From Mangrovimicrobium sp033283265 (lineage in GTDB: Bacteria > Pseudomonadota > Gammaproteobacteria > Pseudomonadales > Halieaceae), in NCBI GenBank assembly GCA_033283265.1, contig JAWMQN010000001.1, positions 1,736,001 to 1,800,000 on the forward strand: a stretch of 64,000 nucleotides of DNA, in the 5' to 3' direction. Position 1 is the first letter of the stretch; every line of letters begins with the position of its first letter. Positions 1 through 7,610 of this stretch are shown one piece after another. Position numbers and translations under genes: made by a program. The notes under the pieces are model-generated. The model was given only the letters and a program-made list of their open reading frames with translations. It was not told the origin of the DNA and made no database searches.

Positions 1-140
1 CGGTTTTCCTATATAGGTAGACTTGGAGACCATCAAGGCCTCCCAGCGCAATGGCCGGCACCGGGACCAGGGCAGCTTGCATTCCGCTCACGCCATGCGC
101 ACTTACTTGTCAGGTTATTGCCAGCTCTAGAGGTGACATC

Positions 141-557
141 ATGGAGTCAGTGTCCGTCCAGGATTTGATGAGCAAGAGTTTCGCGAAGATTCACCCCGAC
201 ATGCCGGTGGTGGAAGCATCCAGCCACCTGATCAAACAGGGGCTGCTGGGCAGCCCGGTCACTGACGACGCGGGAACCATGCTCGGCTGGATCAGCGAGC
301 ACGAATGCCTGCAGGCCGCCCTGCAGGTGGTGTATTACAACCAGCGCGTGGCCACGGTCAAAGACCTGATGCGCACCGACGTGCTGACAGTTTCCCTGGC
401 GGACGATGTGCTGACGCTGGCACGGCAGATGCTCGAAGCCAAACCAAAGATCTACCCGGTGGTGGACGCCAACAACAGGGTCCTCGGCGTGATCAGCCGC
501 TGCCACATGCTGAAGATGCTCGACGGCAAGCTGCAGCAGCTCACCCGCAAAGCCTGA
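141..557 (+). CDS. CBS domain-pair protein
   Basis: A 138-residue protein made almost entirely of two CBS motifs, at about residues 7-62 and 73-130. CBS pairs bind adenine nucleotides and usually act as energy-state sensors. The motif VQDLM opens the first and VKDLM the second, and each ends in a glycine-rich strand (LGWIS, LGVIS). I start it at the ATG at 141, preceded by AGAGGTG, because the open frame upstream has no domain content. No enzyme or transporter domain is attached, so it is a stand-alone regulator with an unknown partner. The next gene is on the other strand, so there is no operon clue. Confidence 0.85.
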   Translation: MESVSVQDLMSKSFAKIHPDMPVVEASSHLIKQGLLGSPVTDDAGTMLGWISEHECLQAALQVVYYNQRVATVKDLMRTDVLTVSLADDVLTLARQMLEAKPKIYPVVDANNRVLGVISRCHMLKMLDGKLQQLTRKA

Positions 558-637
558 CCGGGAAGATTGCTACACCTCCCGGGCCACTCCCGGCAAGCGG
601 CGCCGGGTGACTTCAACCCGGCAAACCGGCTGCGGGC

Positions 638-838
638 TCACTCGCGGTAATTCTGCTGGCGGAGCTCGGACCGCTCCAGGATCAGCTTGCGGGCAGTTTC
701 ATCCAGTGTTCGCCAGGCCCTGATCTCATCGGTGGTGCGAAAGCAGCCGCCACAGATATTCGAACCCTCGATCAGGTTGCAGTAATGCACGCAGGCCGAT
801 ACCAGTTTTTGCGCTTCGGTTTTATCCCACCTGCTCAT
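638..838 (-). CDS. DUF1289 family small cysteine protein
   Basis: A 66-residue protein with the CxGC core and the following (F)RTxxEIxxW pattern typical of DUF1289 proteins. Cysteines at 16, 20, 29 and 32 could bind a metal, but that is inference. I start at the ATG whose first codon is 836-838; the longer frame to 907 adds 23 residues with no family similarity. The function of the family is not established. It lies downstream of the permease on the same strand with a 111-nt gap. Confidence 0.7.
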   Translation of the reverse strand: MSRWDKTEAQKLVSACVHYCNLIEGSNICGGCFRTTDEIRAWRTLDETARKLILERSELRQQNYRE

Positions 839-949
839 GCTCACCTGCTCGTCGTGTAACGCGCGGCAAGTAGCGCCCGGCGCGCGCGGCTGCCCGAACA
901 CCTGCAACTGCGTGAAGGGAAGCCGCGGAACGGTACAAGGGTACCGCCC

Positions 950-2674
950 TCAGAAGGGGAAGACCATCGGCACCAGGACCAGCACCGCGGCCGAGTAGAC
1001 CACGGAGACCGGCAGGCCGGCGCGGAAATAATCGCCCATGGAGTACCCCCCCAGGTTCTGCACCATCAGGTTGGTGGTGTAGCCGAAGGGCGTCAGGAAG
1101 CTGGCGCTGGCGCCGTAGGCCACCACCATGACGAAGGGCATGTGGGAGACGCCAAAGCTCTCCGACAGGCCGAAGGCGATGGGGAAGGCCAGCGCCGCGG
1201 CGGCGTTGTTGGTCATCAGTTCCGTCAGCAGCAGGGTGCCGAGGTAGATGCCGGCGAGCGCCGCGTAGGGTCCGAGCACCGAGAGGTGCTGGTGCAGGAA
1301 ATCGGACATCACCCCCACCACGCCGCTGTTGGTCAGGGCCTGGGAGAGGGTCAGTGCCGAGGCGATGATCAGCCAGAGTTCGAAGGGGAAGCGGCGCCGC
1401 AGTTCCGCGCCGCGCACCACCCCGAGGACAAGCATGCAGACCAGCAGGAAGGTCATGCCCTTGATCAGCGATACGGTCTCAGTGGTGGCCAGCACCACCA
1501 CCACGGCCAGCACCCCGGTAATCGCGTAGTTCTGCGCCGGGCTGGTGCGGATGCGGCCCACCGAGTCGTCGATGACGACGAAATTCTTGCCGAGGTTCTT
1601 GCGCTCGTTGAAGTCGGCGCCGACCGCCAGCACGAGGTTGTCGCCGGCCTGTATTGTGATATTGCCGAGCTTGCCCGAGAGCCGCTTGCCGCCGCGGCGG
1701 ATGCCCACTACCGCCGCGTCGAACTGCGAGCGGAAGGCGCTTTCCTTGATCGTCTTGCCCTCGATGGAGGCGTTGGGCATGACGATCACCTCGGTCATGT
1801 TCTCCTGCAGCAGGCCCTCCTCCACGGCGAACAGCTGCAGCCCCTCGAAGGCGTCGAGCACCGACACCTGCTTGATGTCGCCGGAGAAGATCAGCTTGTC
1901 GCCGGCCTCGATATGCTCCTGGGGCGTGACCGGCGAGATCAACTGGTCGCCGCGCACGATCTCGACGAGGAACAGGTCCTCGAGATCGCGCAGCCGGTTT
2001 TCCAGGATGCTCCTGCCGACGAGGTTGGAGTCCGCCGCCACCTCGGCCTCGATCAGGTACTCGTTGAGTTCGATTTCACCGTCGTCGGAAGCGGGCAGCA
2101 GGCGCGAACCGAACCCCATGGCGACCAGGCCCAGCACCGTGCCGGTGACACCGACGATGAAGAAGTCGAAGAAGGCCAGCCCCTGCCCCGTCGCGTCCTC
2201 GAGGAAGCTGCTGACGATCAGGTTGGTGGAAGTGCCGATGAGGGTCATGGTGCCGCCGAGGATGGCGGCGTAGGACAGCGGTATCAGCAGCTTGGAGCCG
2301 GGGTGGTAGCGATTGCTGCGCACGGTGTGGGCGAGGGTCGCCACCACGGCGGTATTGTTGACGAAGGCGGAGAAACAGGCGGTGACGCCGCCCAGCCGCA
2401 GCAGGCTGAGGGCGTAACTGGGCGAGATCAGCTTGTCCGACAGGCGGCTCAGCCAGGAAAGTTTTTCCAGCCCCACCGAGACCAGCAGCAGGATGATCAG
2501 GGTCATCAGGCCGCTGTTGGAAGCTTTGGACAATACGTCGGCGGTGTCGACGAGCCCGAGGAAATAGGCCGCCAGCATGGTGCAGGTGAAAATGCCCACC
2601 GCGGGCCAGTCGGTGAAGATGAGGCTGGCCAGCAGGATCAGGAACAGGCCGGTAATCAGCAACTGGTCAATCAT
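950..2674 (-). CDS. SLC13-type permease with TrkA-C domains, probable sulfate uptake
   Basis: A 574-residue polytopic membrane protein: a hydrophobic N-terminal half (about residues 5-190), a soluble central segment (about 200-370) with two RCK_C/TrkA-C-like repeats, and a second hydrophobic half. This is the layout of SLC13/DASS carriers of the bacterial sulfate-permease subgroup. Signature segments include NNTAVVA and GTSTNLIV in the first half and TNNAAAALAF near the C-terminus. Location next to sat and cysC suggests Na+-coupled sulfate import feeding assimilation. Substrate is inferred from context; thiosulfate or a dicarboxylate remains possible. The RCK_C domains suggest ligand gating from the cytoplasm. 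Confidence 0.85.
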   Translation of the reverse strand: MIDQLLITGLFLILLASLIFTDWPAVGIFTCTMLAAYFLGLVDTADVLSKASNSGLMTLIILLLVSVGLEKLSWLSRLSDKLISPSYALSLLRLGGVTACFSAFVNNTAVVATLAHTVRSNRYHPGSKLLIPLSYAAILGGTMTLIGTSTNLIVSSFLEDATGQGLAFFDFFIVGVTGTVLGLVAMGFGSRLLPASDDGEIELNEYLIEAEVAADSNLVGRSILENRLRDLEDLFLVEIVRGDQLISPVTPQEHIEAGDKLIFSGDIKQVSVLDAFEGLQLFAVEEGLLQENMTEVIVMPNASIEGKTIKESAFRSQFDAAVVGIRRGGKRLSGKLGNITIQAGDNLVLAVGADFNERKNLGKNFVVIDDSVGRIRTSPAQNYAITGVLAVVVVLATTETVSLIKGMTFLLVCMLVLGVVRGAELRRRFPFELWLIIASALTLSQALTNSGVVGVMSDFLHQHLSVLGPYAALAGIYLGTLLLTELMTNNAAAALAFPIAFGLSESFGVSHMPFVMVVAYGASASFLTPFGYTTNLMVQNLGGYSMGDYFRAGLPVSVVYSAAVLVLVPMVFPF

Positions 2675-2754
2675 CGAGTGCGGTCCCGCATCCCCTGTTG
2701 TTATTCATGGCCACGAGCTTGCGGCAGCGCGCGGCGTTTGTCATCAGCAAGAAT

Positions 2755-2787
2755 GCCGCCAAACACTGAAATAGGTCATTTGGCGGC
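2755..2787 (-). other. Hairpin between DHH gene and permease gene
   Basis: Perfect 9-bp inverted repeat, gccgccaaa at 2755-2763 and tttggcggc at 2779-2787, with a 15-nt loop. It lies just after the DHH gene stop and about 80 nt before the permease start, both read leftward. There is no T-run, so it is not a standard intrinsic terminator. It may stabilise the upstream mRNA or attenuate read-through. Confidence 0.4.
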
Positions 2788-2796
2788 TTCCCGTGA

Positions 2797-3750
2797 CTAG
2801 CTGTAGGCGGCGGAGAAGGCCTCGACGAAGCGCTCGAACTCCCCTGCGGGGAGGTCGTTGATGCCCGCCGCGGCCGCCCGGCCACCGCCGGTGGCGAACT
2901 GCATGCACAGTTCCGCCGCGCCCTGCTTGTTGCTCAGTGGCGCACGCACGCTCACCAGGTAGTTGCCGTTGGCCTTCTCGGTCAGCACCGCGTGGGCGCG
3001 ACCCGGATTGCCGGTGGCCAGATCGTTGCTGTAAACGCCGCTGACCCGCCGCGCCCAGGCTTCGTCCGGGAGGATGAAAACCGCGACGCTGTCCGTGGCG
3101 TGTTCCGGCTGCAGCGACTCGGCCTGCCCCATGTCGGCGTCGTAGCCCTCGCTGAGCTTGCGGTAATCCGCCGAGGAGGCGACAAAGTCGAGGGGGCCAT
3201 CGGCCGCGTAGAGGGTGCGGTAGAGCGCCGCCGGGTCGAAGTGCAGGTCCTCCAGCGCGGGGCCGTAGCCGTTGTAGTTGATGCAGGTACCGAGGCGCTC
3301 GAGCAGGGCCAGGTCGCTCGCGGAGATTTCCATCTGCTGCGCCAGCCTGTGCGCGGTGTCCTTGAGGTTGTCGCCAAAGGCGCCGGTCACCGCCCAGGCG
3401 ATATGGGCGCCGCGCAGGTGACCGTTGACCAGCACTGCCGTGCAGACATCGGGAGCCTCGTTGATGATGCTGGTGAGCTTGCTGTGTGCGGGGATCTCGC
3501 CGGGGAAGTGGTGATCGACGTAAAACACCTCGGCGCCGGCGGCCAGGGCAGTGTCGAGTGCGGCCCGGTTCTTGTCCATCGACACGTCGAGGACAGTCAC
3601 GCGGTCACCGGCGGCTGCGTCGATCCTGGCCATCAGGTTGATGTCGCGCTTGACCCCGGTGACCAGGCTGGCGTCGCGGGGCTCCGCCTTGCGCAATTGC
3701 AGCAGCGCGCAGATGCCGTCGGCGTCGCCGTTGAAAATATCGTAGTCCAT
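2797..3750 (-). CDS. DHH/DHHA1 family phosphoesterase
   Basis: A 317-residue DHH-superfamily protein. The N-terminal FNGDADG and the later VDHHFPG are the metal-binding DHH motifs; the C-terminal DHHA1-like part ends in GGGRAAAAG, where Arg replaces the usual His of GGGH. Family members include NrnA-type nanoRNase/pAp phosphatases and RecJ. It sits directly between the sulfate permease and sat-cysC. The inferred role is therefore removal of 3'-phosphoadenosine-5'-phosphate, the by-product of PAPS reduction, as NrnA can do in other bacteria. Start supported by AGAGGT six bases before ATG. Exact substrate is unknown. Confidence 0.8.
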   Translation of the reverse strand: MDYDIFNGDADGICALLQLRKAEPRDASLVTGVKRDINLMARIDAAAGDRVTVLDVSMDKNRAALDTALAAGAEVFYVDHHFPGEIPAHSKLTSIINEAPDVCTAVLVNGHLRGAHIAWAVTGAFGDNLKDTAHRLAQQMEISASDLALLERLGTCINYNGYGPALEDLHFDPAALYRTLYAADGPLDFVASSADYRKLSEGYDADMGQAESLQPEHATDSVAVFILPDEAWARRVSGVYSNDLATGNPGRAHAVLTEKANGNYLVSVRAPLSNKQGAAELCMQFATGGGRAAAAGINDLPAGEFERFVEAFSAAYS

Positions 3751-3855
3751 GAATACCTCTCGCGGCCCTTCTCCGGCCGGCTGTTATTGTCCTGCTGCAC
3801 GACCGCGGACGCGCACCTGCGGCAGGCGCGCGCCCGGGGGTTTCCCCTGGAGGCC

Positions 3856-5043
3856 TCAGCTATCCAGCGACTGGTAATAGTCGGACAGGATCTTCGCCAC
3901 TTCCGGGCGGGAGAACTCGGGCGGCGGTGCGATACCCTGGCCCAGCATCTCGCGCACCTTGGTGCCGGAGAGCAGGACGAAGTCCTCTTTCTCGTGGTCC
4001 GGTGCGTCGCGCATCATGACCACCTTGCCCAGCTTCTTGCTGTAGGCGGTGTGGTCGGCGCGGTAGATCTCGATGTCCAGGGCGCCTTCCGGCACTTCCT
4101 CATCGAAGATGGTCTGCGCGTCGAAGCCGCCGTAGTAGTCGCCGACACCGGCGTGGTCGCGGCCGACGATCAGGTAGGAGCAGCCACAGTTCTGGCGGAA
4201 CACCGCGTGCAGCACCGCCTCGCGGGGGCCGGCGTAGAGCATGTCGAAGCCGTAGCCGGTGATCATGACTGTATTGGGCGGGAAGTAGACTTCGACCATC
4301 TTGCGGATCGCCGCGTCGCGCACTTCGGCGGGGATGTCGCCCGGCTTCAGCTGGCCCAGCAGCATGTGGATCAGGATGCCGTCGGCGCCGAGGTCTTCCA
4401 TGGCCATGCGGCACAGCTCCTCGTGGGCGCGGTGCATCGGGTTGCGGGTCTGGAAGGCGACAACCTTGTTCCAGCCGCGCTCGGCGATCTCGTTGCGGAT
4501 TTCCACCGCGGTGCGGAAGGTGTCCGGGAAGTCGGTCTGGAAGTAGGAGAAGTTGAGCACCTGGATCGGGCCGGAGAGCATGGTGCGGCCGAGGTTGGTG
4601 AAGGTCGCCACGCCCGGGTGTTGCGGGTCCAGGGTGCGGAAAATGCGCTCCGCCATGAAGGCCATCTGGGTGTCGGAAACCGGATCGGCGCGCTCCACGT
4701 CCATAATCGCCAGTACCGGGTGGCCTTCGACGTTGGGGTCACGCAGGGCGATGCGGCTGCCGGGCTCGACGCCCATCGCCTCGGTCAGGTTGACGACGGG
4801 CACCGGGAAGAACAGGCCGTCGGTGGTGTGCATGCTCTCGGCAACGGAGAGCGCATCGGCCAGGTTCATGAAACCGGTCAGCGGGTTGAAGTAGCCGCCG
4901 CCGAGCATCACGGCGTTGGCCGCCGCGGCGGAGTTGAGCAGGATGGAGGGCAGTTTCTCCGCCTCTTCCACCAGGGCGTGACGCTTGGCGCTGTCGTAGA
5001 CGAACAGCGGGTTGAGTTCGTCGGAACCGTGGGGCTTGATCAT
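3856..5043 (-). CDS. sat: Sulfate adenylyltransferase (ATP sulfurylase)
   Basis: A 395-residue homomeric ATP sulfurylase that converts sulfate and ATP into adenylyl sulfate (APS) and pyrophosphate. The active-site motif QTRNPMHRAHE (QxRNPxHxxHE form) and GRDHAGVGDYYG are both present. This is the Sat/Met3 family, not the CysDN GTPase-coupled form. It is followed, in transcription order, by the DHH gene and permease, and preceded by cysC with a 14-nt gap, so APS is passed straight to the kinase. AGGAGT lies seven bases before the ATG. Confidence 0.97.
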   Translation of the reverse strand: MIKPHGSDELNPLFVYDSAKRHALVEEAEKLPSILLNSAAAANAVMLGGGYFNPLTGFMNLADALSVAESMHTTDGLFFPVPVVNLTEAMGVEPGSRIALRDPNVEGHPVLAIMDVERADPVSDTQMAFMAERIFRTLDPQHPGVATFTNLGRTMLSGPIQVLNFSYFQTDFPDTFRTAVEIRNEIAERGWNKVVAFQTRNPMHRAHEELCRMAMEDLGADGILIHMLLGQLKPGDIPAEVRDAAIRKMVEVYFPPNTVMITGYGFDMLYAGPREAVLHAVFRQNCGCSYLIVGRDHAGVGDYYGGFDAQTIFDEEVPEGALDIEIYRADHTAYSKKLGKVVMMRDAPDHEKEDFVLLSGTKVREMLGQGIAPPPEFSRPEVAKILSDYYQSLDS

Positions 5044-5057
5044 GGTGCTACTCCTGC

Positions 5058-5675
5058 TTACTTGTTGATGATGCCGCGTTCGCGCAGCAGGGCCAGAATC
5101 TGCTCCACCTCTTCCTCCAGGGTCTGCTGGTCGGAGTGCAGGTGCAGTTCGGGTGACTCGGGGGCCTCGTAGGGGTCGTCGATACCGGTGAAGTTCTTGA
5201 TCTCGCCGGCGCGGGCTTTCTTGTACAGGCCTTTCGGGTCGCGGGCTTCCGCCGCTTCGAGGGAACAGTCGACGAAGACCTCGATGAAATCCATGCCAGC
5301 GGCGTCGTGCAGGGCACGCACTTCATCGCGGTCGGCGCGGTAGGGGCTGACGAAGCTCGACAGGGCGATCTGGCCGCTGTCCACGAACAGCTTGGCGATC
5401 TCGCCGATACGGCGGATGTTCTCGGCGCGGTCCTCGGCGGAGAAGCCGAGGTTCTTGTTGATACCCAGGCGCACGTTGTCGCCGTCGAGGCGGTAGCAGG
5501 ACACGCCCATCTCGAACAGGCGGCCTTCCAGCTCTACCGCCACGGTGCTCTTGCCGCTGCCGGACAGGCCGGTGAACCACAGGGTCGCGCCCTTGTGGCC
5601 GGCGAGTTTCTCGCGGTGCTCGCGGGTGATGTCGCCTTCGTGCCAGTGCACGTTAGTCGCTTTCTGTTCTGCCAT
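5058..5675 (-). CDS. cysC: Adenylyl-sulfate kinase
   Basis: A 205-residue APS kinase that phosphorylates APS to PAPS. The Walker A motif GLSGSGKST is at about residues 35-43, followed by LDGDNVR and the FVSPYRADR and KGLYKKARAGEIKNFTGID segments typical of CysC. I choose the ATG whose codon is 5673-5675, preceded by GAGG at 8 nt, rather than the frame opening at 5738. First gene of a leftward sulfate-activation unit (cysC, sat, DHH protein, permease), divergent from the LysR gene. Confidence 0.96.
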   Translation of the reverse strand: MAEQKATNVHWHEGDITREHREKLAGHKGATLWFTGLSGSGKSTVAVELEGRLFEMGVSCYRLDGDNVRLGINKNLGFSAEDRAENIRRIGEIAKLFVDSGQIALSSFVSPYRADRDEVRALHDAAGMDFIEVFVDCSLEAAEARDPKGLYKKARAGEIKNFTGIDDPYEAPESPELHLHSDQQTLEEEVEQILALLRERGIINK

Positions 5676-5805
5676 TGTCGAATCCTCGTCGGGTAGGAGC
5701 TTGCTGGTCATACCACTTGCGGCGCGGGCCGTGACCAAATCGTTATCTGGTGGCGCAGGTTACGGGCGTTGGTACTGCTTGTAAAACAGGATATTATGAT
5801 TGTCT

Positions 5806-5824
5806 CCATCGGATTTACCGATGG
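5806..5824. promoter_or_regulatory. Probable LysR-type operator (T-N11-A)
   Basis: Perfect 7-bp inverted repeat ccatcgg/ccgatgg with a 5-nt AT-rich centre, in the divergent region between cysC and the LysR gene. It contains the T-N11-A pattern expected of LysR sites (T at 5809, A at 5821) and lies 15 nt before the regulator's GTG start. This suits autoregulation combined with control of the divergent sulfate genes. Functional role is inference. Confidence 0.55.
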
Positions 5825-5839
5825 CCCGGAGTCCCCGCA

Positions 5840-6724
5840 GTGAAATACACCCTGAGACAGCTGCAGATCTTCCTCGAGGTGGCCCGCCAGGGCAGCATCT
5901 CCCGCGCGGCGCAGATCCTGCACATGTCCCAGTCCGCCGCCAGCGAGGCCCTGCAAAACTTCGAGCATGCCTACGACATCGCGCTGTTCGACCGGGTCGG
6001 CAACAAGCTTACCCTCAACGCCGTGGGCCACACCGTGCGCAAGGAGGCCCAGTCGCTGCTCGACCACTGCCTGAGCTTCGAACAGGTGCTGAAATCCCAC
6101 AAGGCACTCGGGCACATAAAGGTAGGCGCCAGCTTCACCATTGGCAACCACCTCGCCACCCGCTGCCTCGCCGGCTACCTCGCCAGCTACCCGGAGGCGG
6201 ACGTCGGCCTGGAAATCGCCAACACCCCGGAAATCGTCGCCAAGGTGCTCAACTACGAGGTCGACATCGGCATGATCGAGGGCGAGGTCTTGCATCGCGA
6301 GCTCGAGCTGATTCCCTGGCGGGAGGACGAGCTGGTGATCTTCTGCGCTGCCAATCATCCCCTGGCGAACAAGAAGGTACTGACCACAAAGGACATCAAG
6401 GAGGCCGCCTGGATTCTCCGCGAGCCCGACTCCGGCGCCCGCCAGACCTTCGACAAGGCCATGGCGGGGCTGCTCCCGGAGCTGAATGTCTACATGGAGT
6501 TCAAGCACAACGAGGCGATCAAGAACGCGGTCGAGTCCGGTCTCGGCATCGGCTGCCTGTCGCAGATCGTGCTGCAGCGCAACTTCGCCAACGGCGACCT
6601 GGTGCCGCTGCAACTGCCGCGCCGGGACATGCGCCGCACGTTCTATTTTGCCCTGCCGACGCAGCGCTTCCCGCTGGAGTCGGTGCGCTGCTGGATGGAT
6701 ACCTGCAGGGCTATCGAGACCTGA
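5840..6724 (+). CDS. LysR family regulator, YeiE-like
   Basis: A 294-residue LysR-type regulator: N-terminal winged helix-turn-helix (about residues 1-62, KYTLRQLQIFLEVARQGS start) and a C-terminal substrate-binding domain (about 90-290). The body (VGASFTIGN, VDIGMIEG, WILREPDSGARQ, GLGIGCLS) closely follows the YeiE subgroup, whose E. coli member is linked to sulfite homeostasis as far as I recall. The start is the GTG at 5840 with GGAG eight bases upstream; the longer frame from 5750 includes promoter sequence. Divergent from cysC-sat, so it probably regulates sulfate assimilation. The effector is unknown. Confidence 0.85.
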   Translation: MKYTLRQLQIFLEVARQGSISRAAQILHMSQSAASEALQNFEHAYDIALFDRVGNKLTLNAVGHTVRKEAQSLLDHCLSFEQVLKSHKALGHIKVGASFTIGNHLATRCLAGYLASYPEADVGLEIANTPEIVAKVLNYEVDIGMIEGEVLHRELELIPWREDELVIFCAANHPLANKKVLTTKDIKEAAWILREPDSGARQTFDKAMAGLLPELNVYMEFKHNEAIKNAVESGLGIGCLSQIVLQRNFANGDLVPLQLPRRDMRRTFYFALPTQRFPLESVRCWMDTCRAIET

Positions 6725-6739
6725 GGCTGGAAGCCAGAA

Positions 6740-6813
6740 GGATCACGCCCACATGGCCTCCGCTTGCTCAGACAGCGTTTATATTCGCCGCGGAGGCCAT
6801 GTGGGCGTGATCC
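6740..6813 (+). repeat. Long perfect hairpin with conserved loop, copy 1
   Basis: Perfect 24-bp inverted arms (6740-6763 and 6790-6813) around a 26-nt loop (6764-6789). It starts 15 nt after the LysR stop codon. The innermost seven pairs, cctccgc/gcggagg, and the loop are shared with copy 2 in inverted orientation (25 of 26 loop bases identical). The outer 17 pairs are unrelated to copy 2 yet perfectly self-complementary. No T-run follows, so it is not a standard terminator. Read in the LysR transcript, it exposes the same loop sequence that copy 2 exposes in the Lrp transcript. Confidence 0.9.
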
Positions 6814-6881
6814 CCGGGGGCGGCTCTGGCGGCATCGCGGAGCGGTTGTTCCATGCGCCCCCTGACGCAGGCACCGACGCA

Positions 6882-6959
6882 GAGACTCACACCTGTATCG
6901 CCTCCGCTGCGAATATAAACGCTGTCTGAGCAAGCGGAGGCGATACAGGTGTGAGTCTC
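6882..6959 (-). repeat. Long perfect hairpin with conserved loop, copy 2
   Basis: Perfect 26-bp inverted arms (6882-6907 and 6934-6959) around a 26-nt loop (6908-6933). It lies 50 nt beyond the stop codon of the leftward Lrp/AsnC gene. Inner stem cctccgc/gcggagg and loop match copy 1 on the opposite strand except for one loop base; the loop core includes gcgaatataaacgctgtc. The outer 19 pairs differ completely from copy 1. The arrangement means each converging gene ends in the same stem-loop type in its own mRNA. Confidence 0.9.
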
Positions 6960-7009
6960 GATATCAACGCTCCCTTACCGTTACCCTGCACAAGCCAAAC
7001 CGACCCAGC

Positions 7010-7444
7010 TCAACGCCGATCAAACTTCGTCGACAACACAATCGCCGAGTCGGTATCCCGCACCCCCTCGAGCTCGCCAATCCGGTCCAGCGCCCGGTCC
7101 AGCTCACCCGGCGACTGCACCCGCACGATGGCGACCATGTCGATCTTGCCGCTGACCGTGAACAGCGCCTCCACCTCCGCCATGCGCTTGAGGGCCGTGG
7201 CGACCTGGGCGGACAGCTTGGGGTCGAGCACCAGGCTGACATAGGCCTGGAAGGTGCTTGCACGGTAGCCCTCCCCAAGCTTCAGCTGGTAGCCGGCGAT
7301 CACCCCGTTCTGCTCCAGTCGCGCGATGTGCTTCTGCACCGTGGTGCGCGAGAGCGCCAGTTCGCGGGCCAGCGAACTCACCGACTTGCGCGCGTCACGC
7401 TGCAGGGCCTGGAGAATGCGTCGCTCGGTCTGGTTCAGTTCCAT
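7010..7444 (-). CDS. Lrp/AsnC family transcriptional regulator
   Basis: A 144-residue Lrp/AsnC protein with an N-terminal helix-turn-helix (about residues 4-60; ILQALQRDARKSVSSLARE, LSRTTVQKHIARLE) and a C-terminal RAM/ligand-binding domain (about 65-140). Length and layout are typical. It diverges from the PLP decarboxylase with 166 bp between them, which suggests it controls that gene in response to an amino acid such as ornithine or lysine; this is inference. A 17-bp palindrome in the spacer could be its site. Confidence 0.9.
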   Translation of the reverse strand: MELNQTERRILQALQRDARKSVSSLARELALSRTTVQKHIARLEQNGVIAGYQLKLGEGYRASTFQAYVSLVLDPKLSAQVATALKRMAEVEALFTVSGKIDMVAIVRVQSPGELDRALDRIGELEGVRDTDSAIVLSTKFDRR

Positions 7445-7500
7445 GGGGCGCTCCTTGGCTGTCGGGGAGAAGTGCTAAACACTTTGCCTAATTATATGGT

Positions 7501-7517
7501 CACTATGATCAATAGTG
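7501..7517. promoter_or_regulatory. Palindrome, possible Lrp/AsnC operator
   Basis: Inverted repeat cactat/atagtg with a 5-nt centre (gatca), in the AT-rich part of the spacer between the divergent Lrp-like gene and the decarboxylase gene. Size and symmetry fit an Lrp/AsnC dimer site. No other candidate site is as symmetrical in this spacer. Confidence 0.45.
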
Positions 7518-7610
7518 TGGCAAATCGCCCCACGACTGCAACTATCCGCTGGCCACTCCACATCCCGACAATAGTTACAGCGACCACCAAGCCACCTCAC
7601 GGAGACCACG

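Larger units (their letters stand above)
6725..7009. other. Non-coding convergent spacer with two hairpins
   Basis: A 285-bp spacer between the converging LysR and Lrp/AsnC genes. It holds hairpin copies 1 and 2, separated by 68 bp of GC-rich sequence in which I see nothing recognisable, and a 50-bp tail up to the Lrp stop codon. Open frames crossing it simply read through the palindromes and show no protein similarity. Confidence 0.7.

Noticed and set aside
1142..2800. 552-residue open frame on the plus strand over the SLC13 permease gene
   Set aside because: It is antisense to a clearly conserved membrane protein, and its composition (Gln, Gly, Glu, Arg repeats) is what the mirror of a high-GC gene gives.
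2992..5172. 726-residue plus-strand frame over the DHH, sat and cysC genes
   Set aside because: It spans several conserved genes on the other strand and shows no domain; a shadow of GC-rich codon use.
6643..6933. Open frames running through the hairpin spacer
   Set aside because: They mostly translate the palindromes and the LysR tail, lack ribosome sites and show no protein similarity.
6740..6959. Integron attC sites or ordinary intrinsic terminators
   Set aside because: No attC core-type motifs are visible in the arms, no integrase or cassette genes are nearby, and no T-run follows either stem on either strand.
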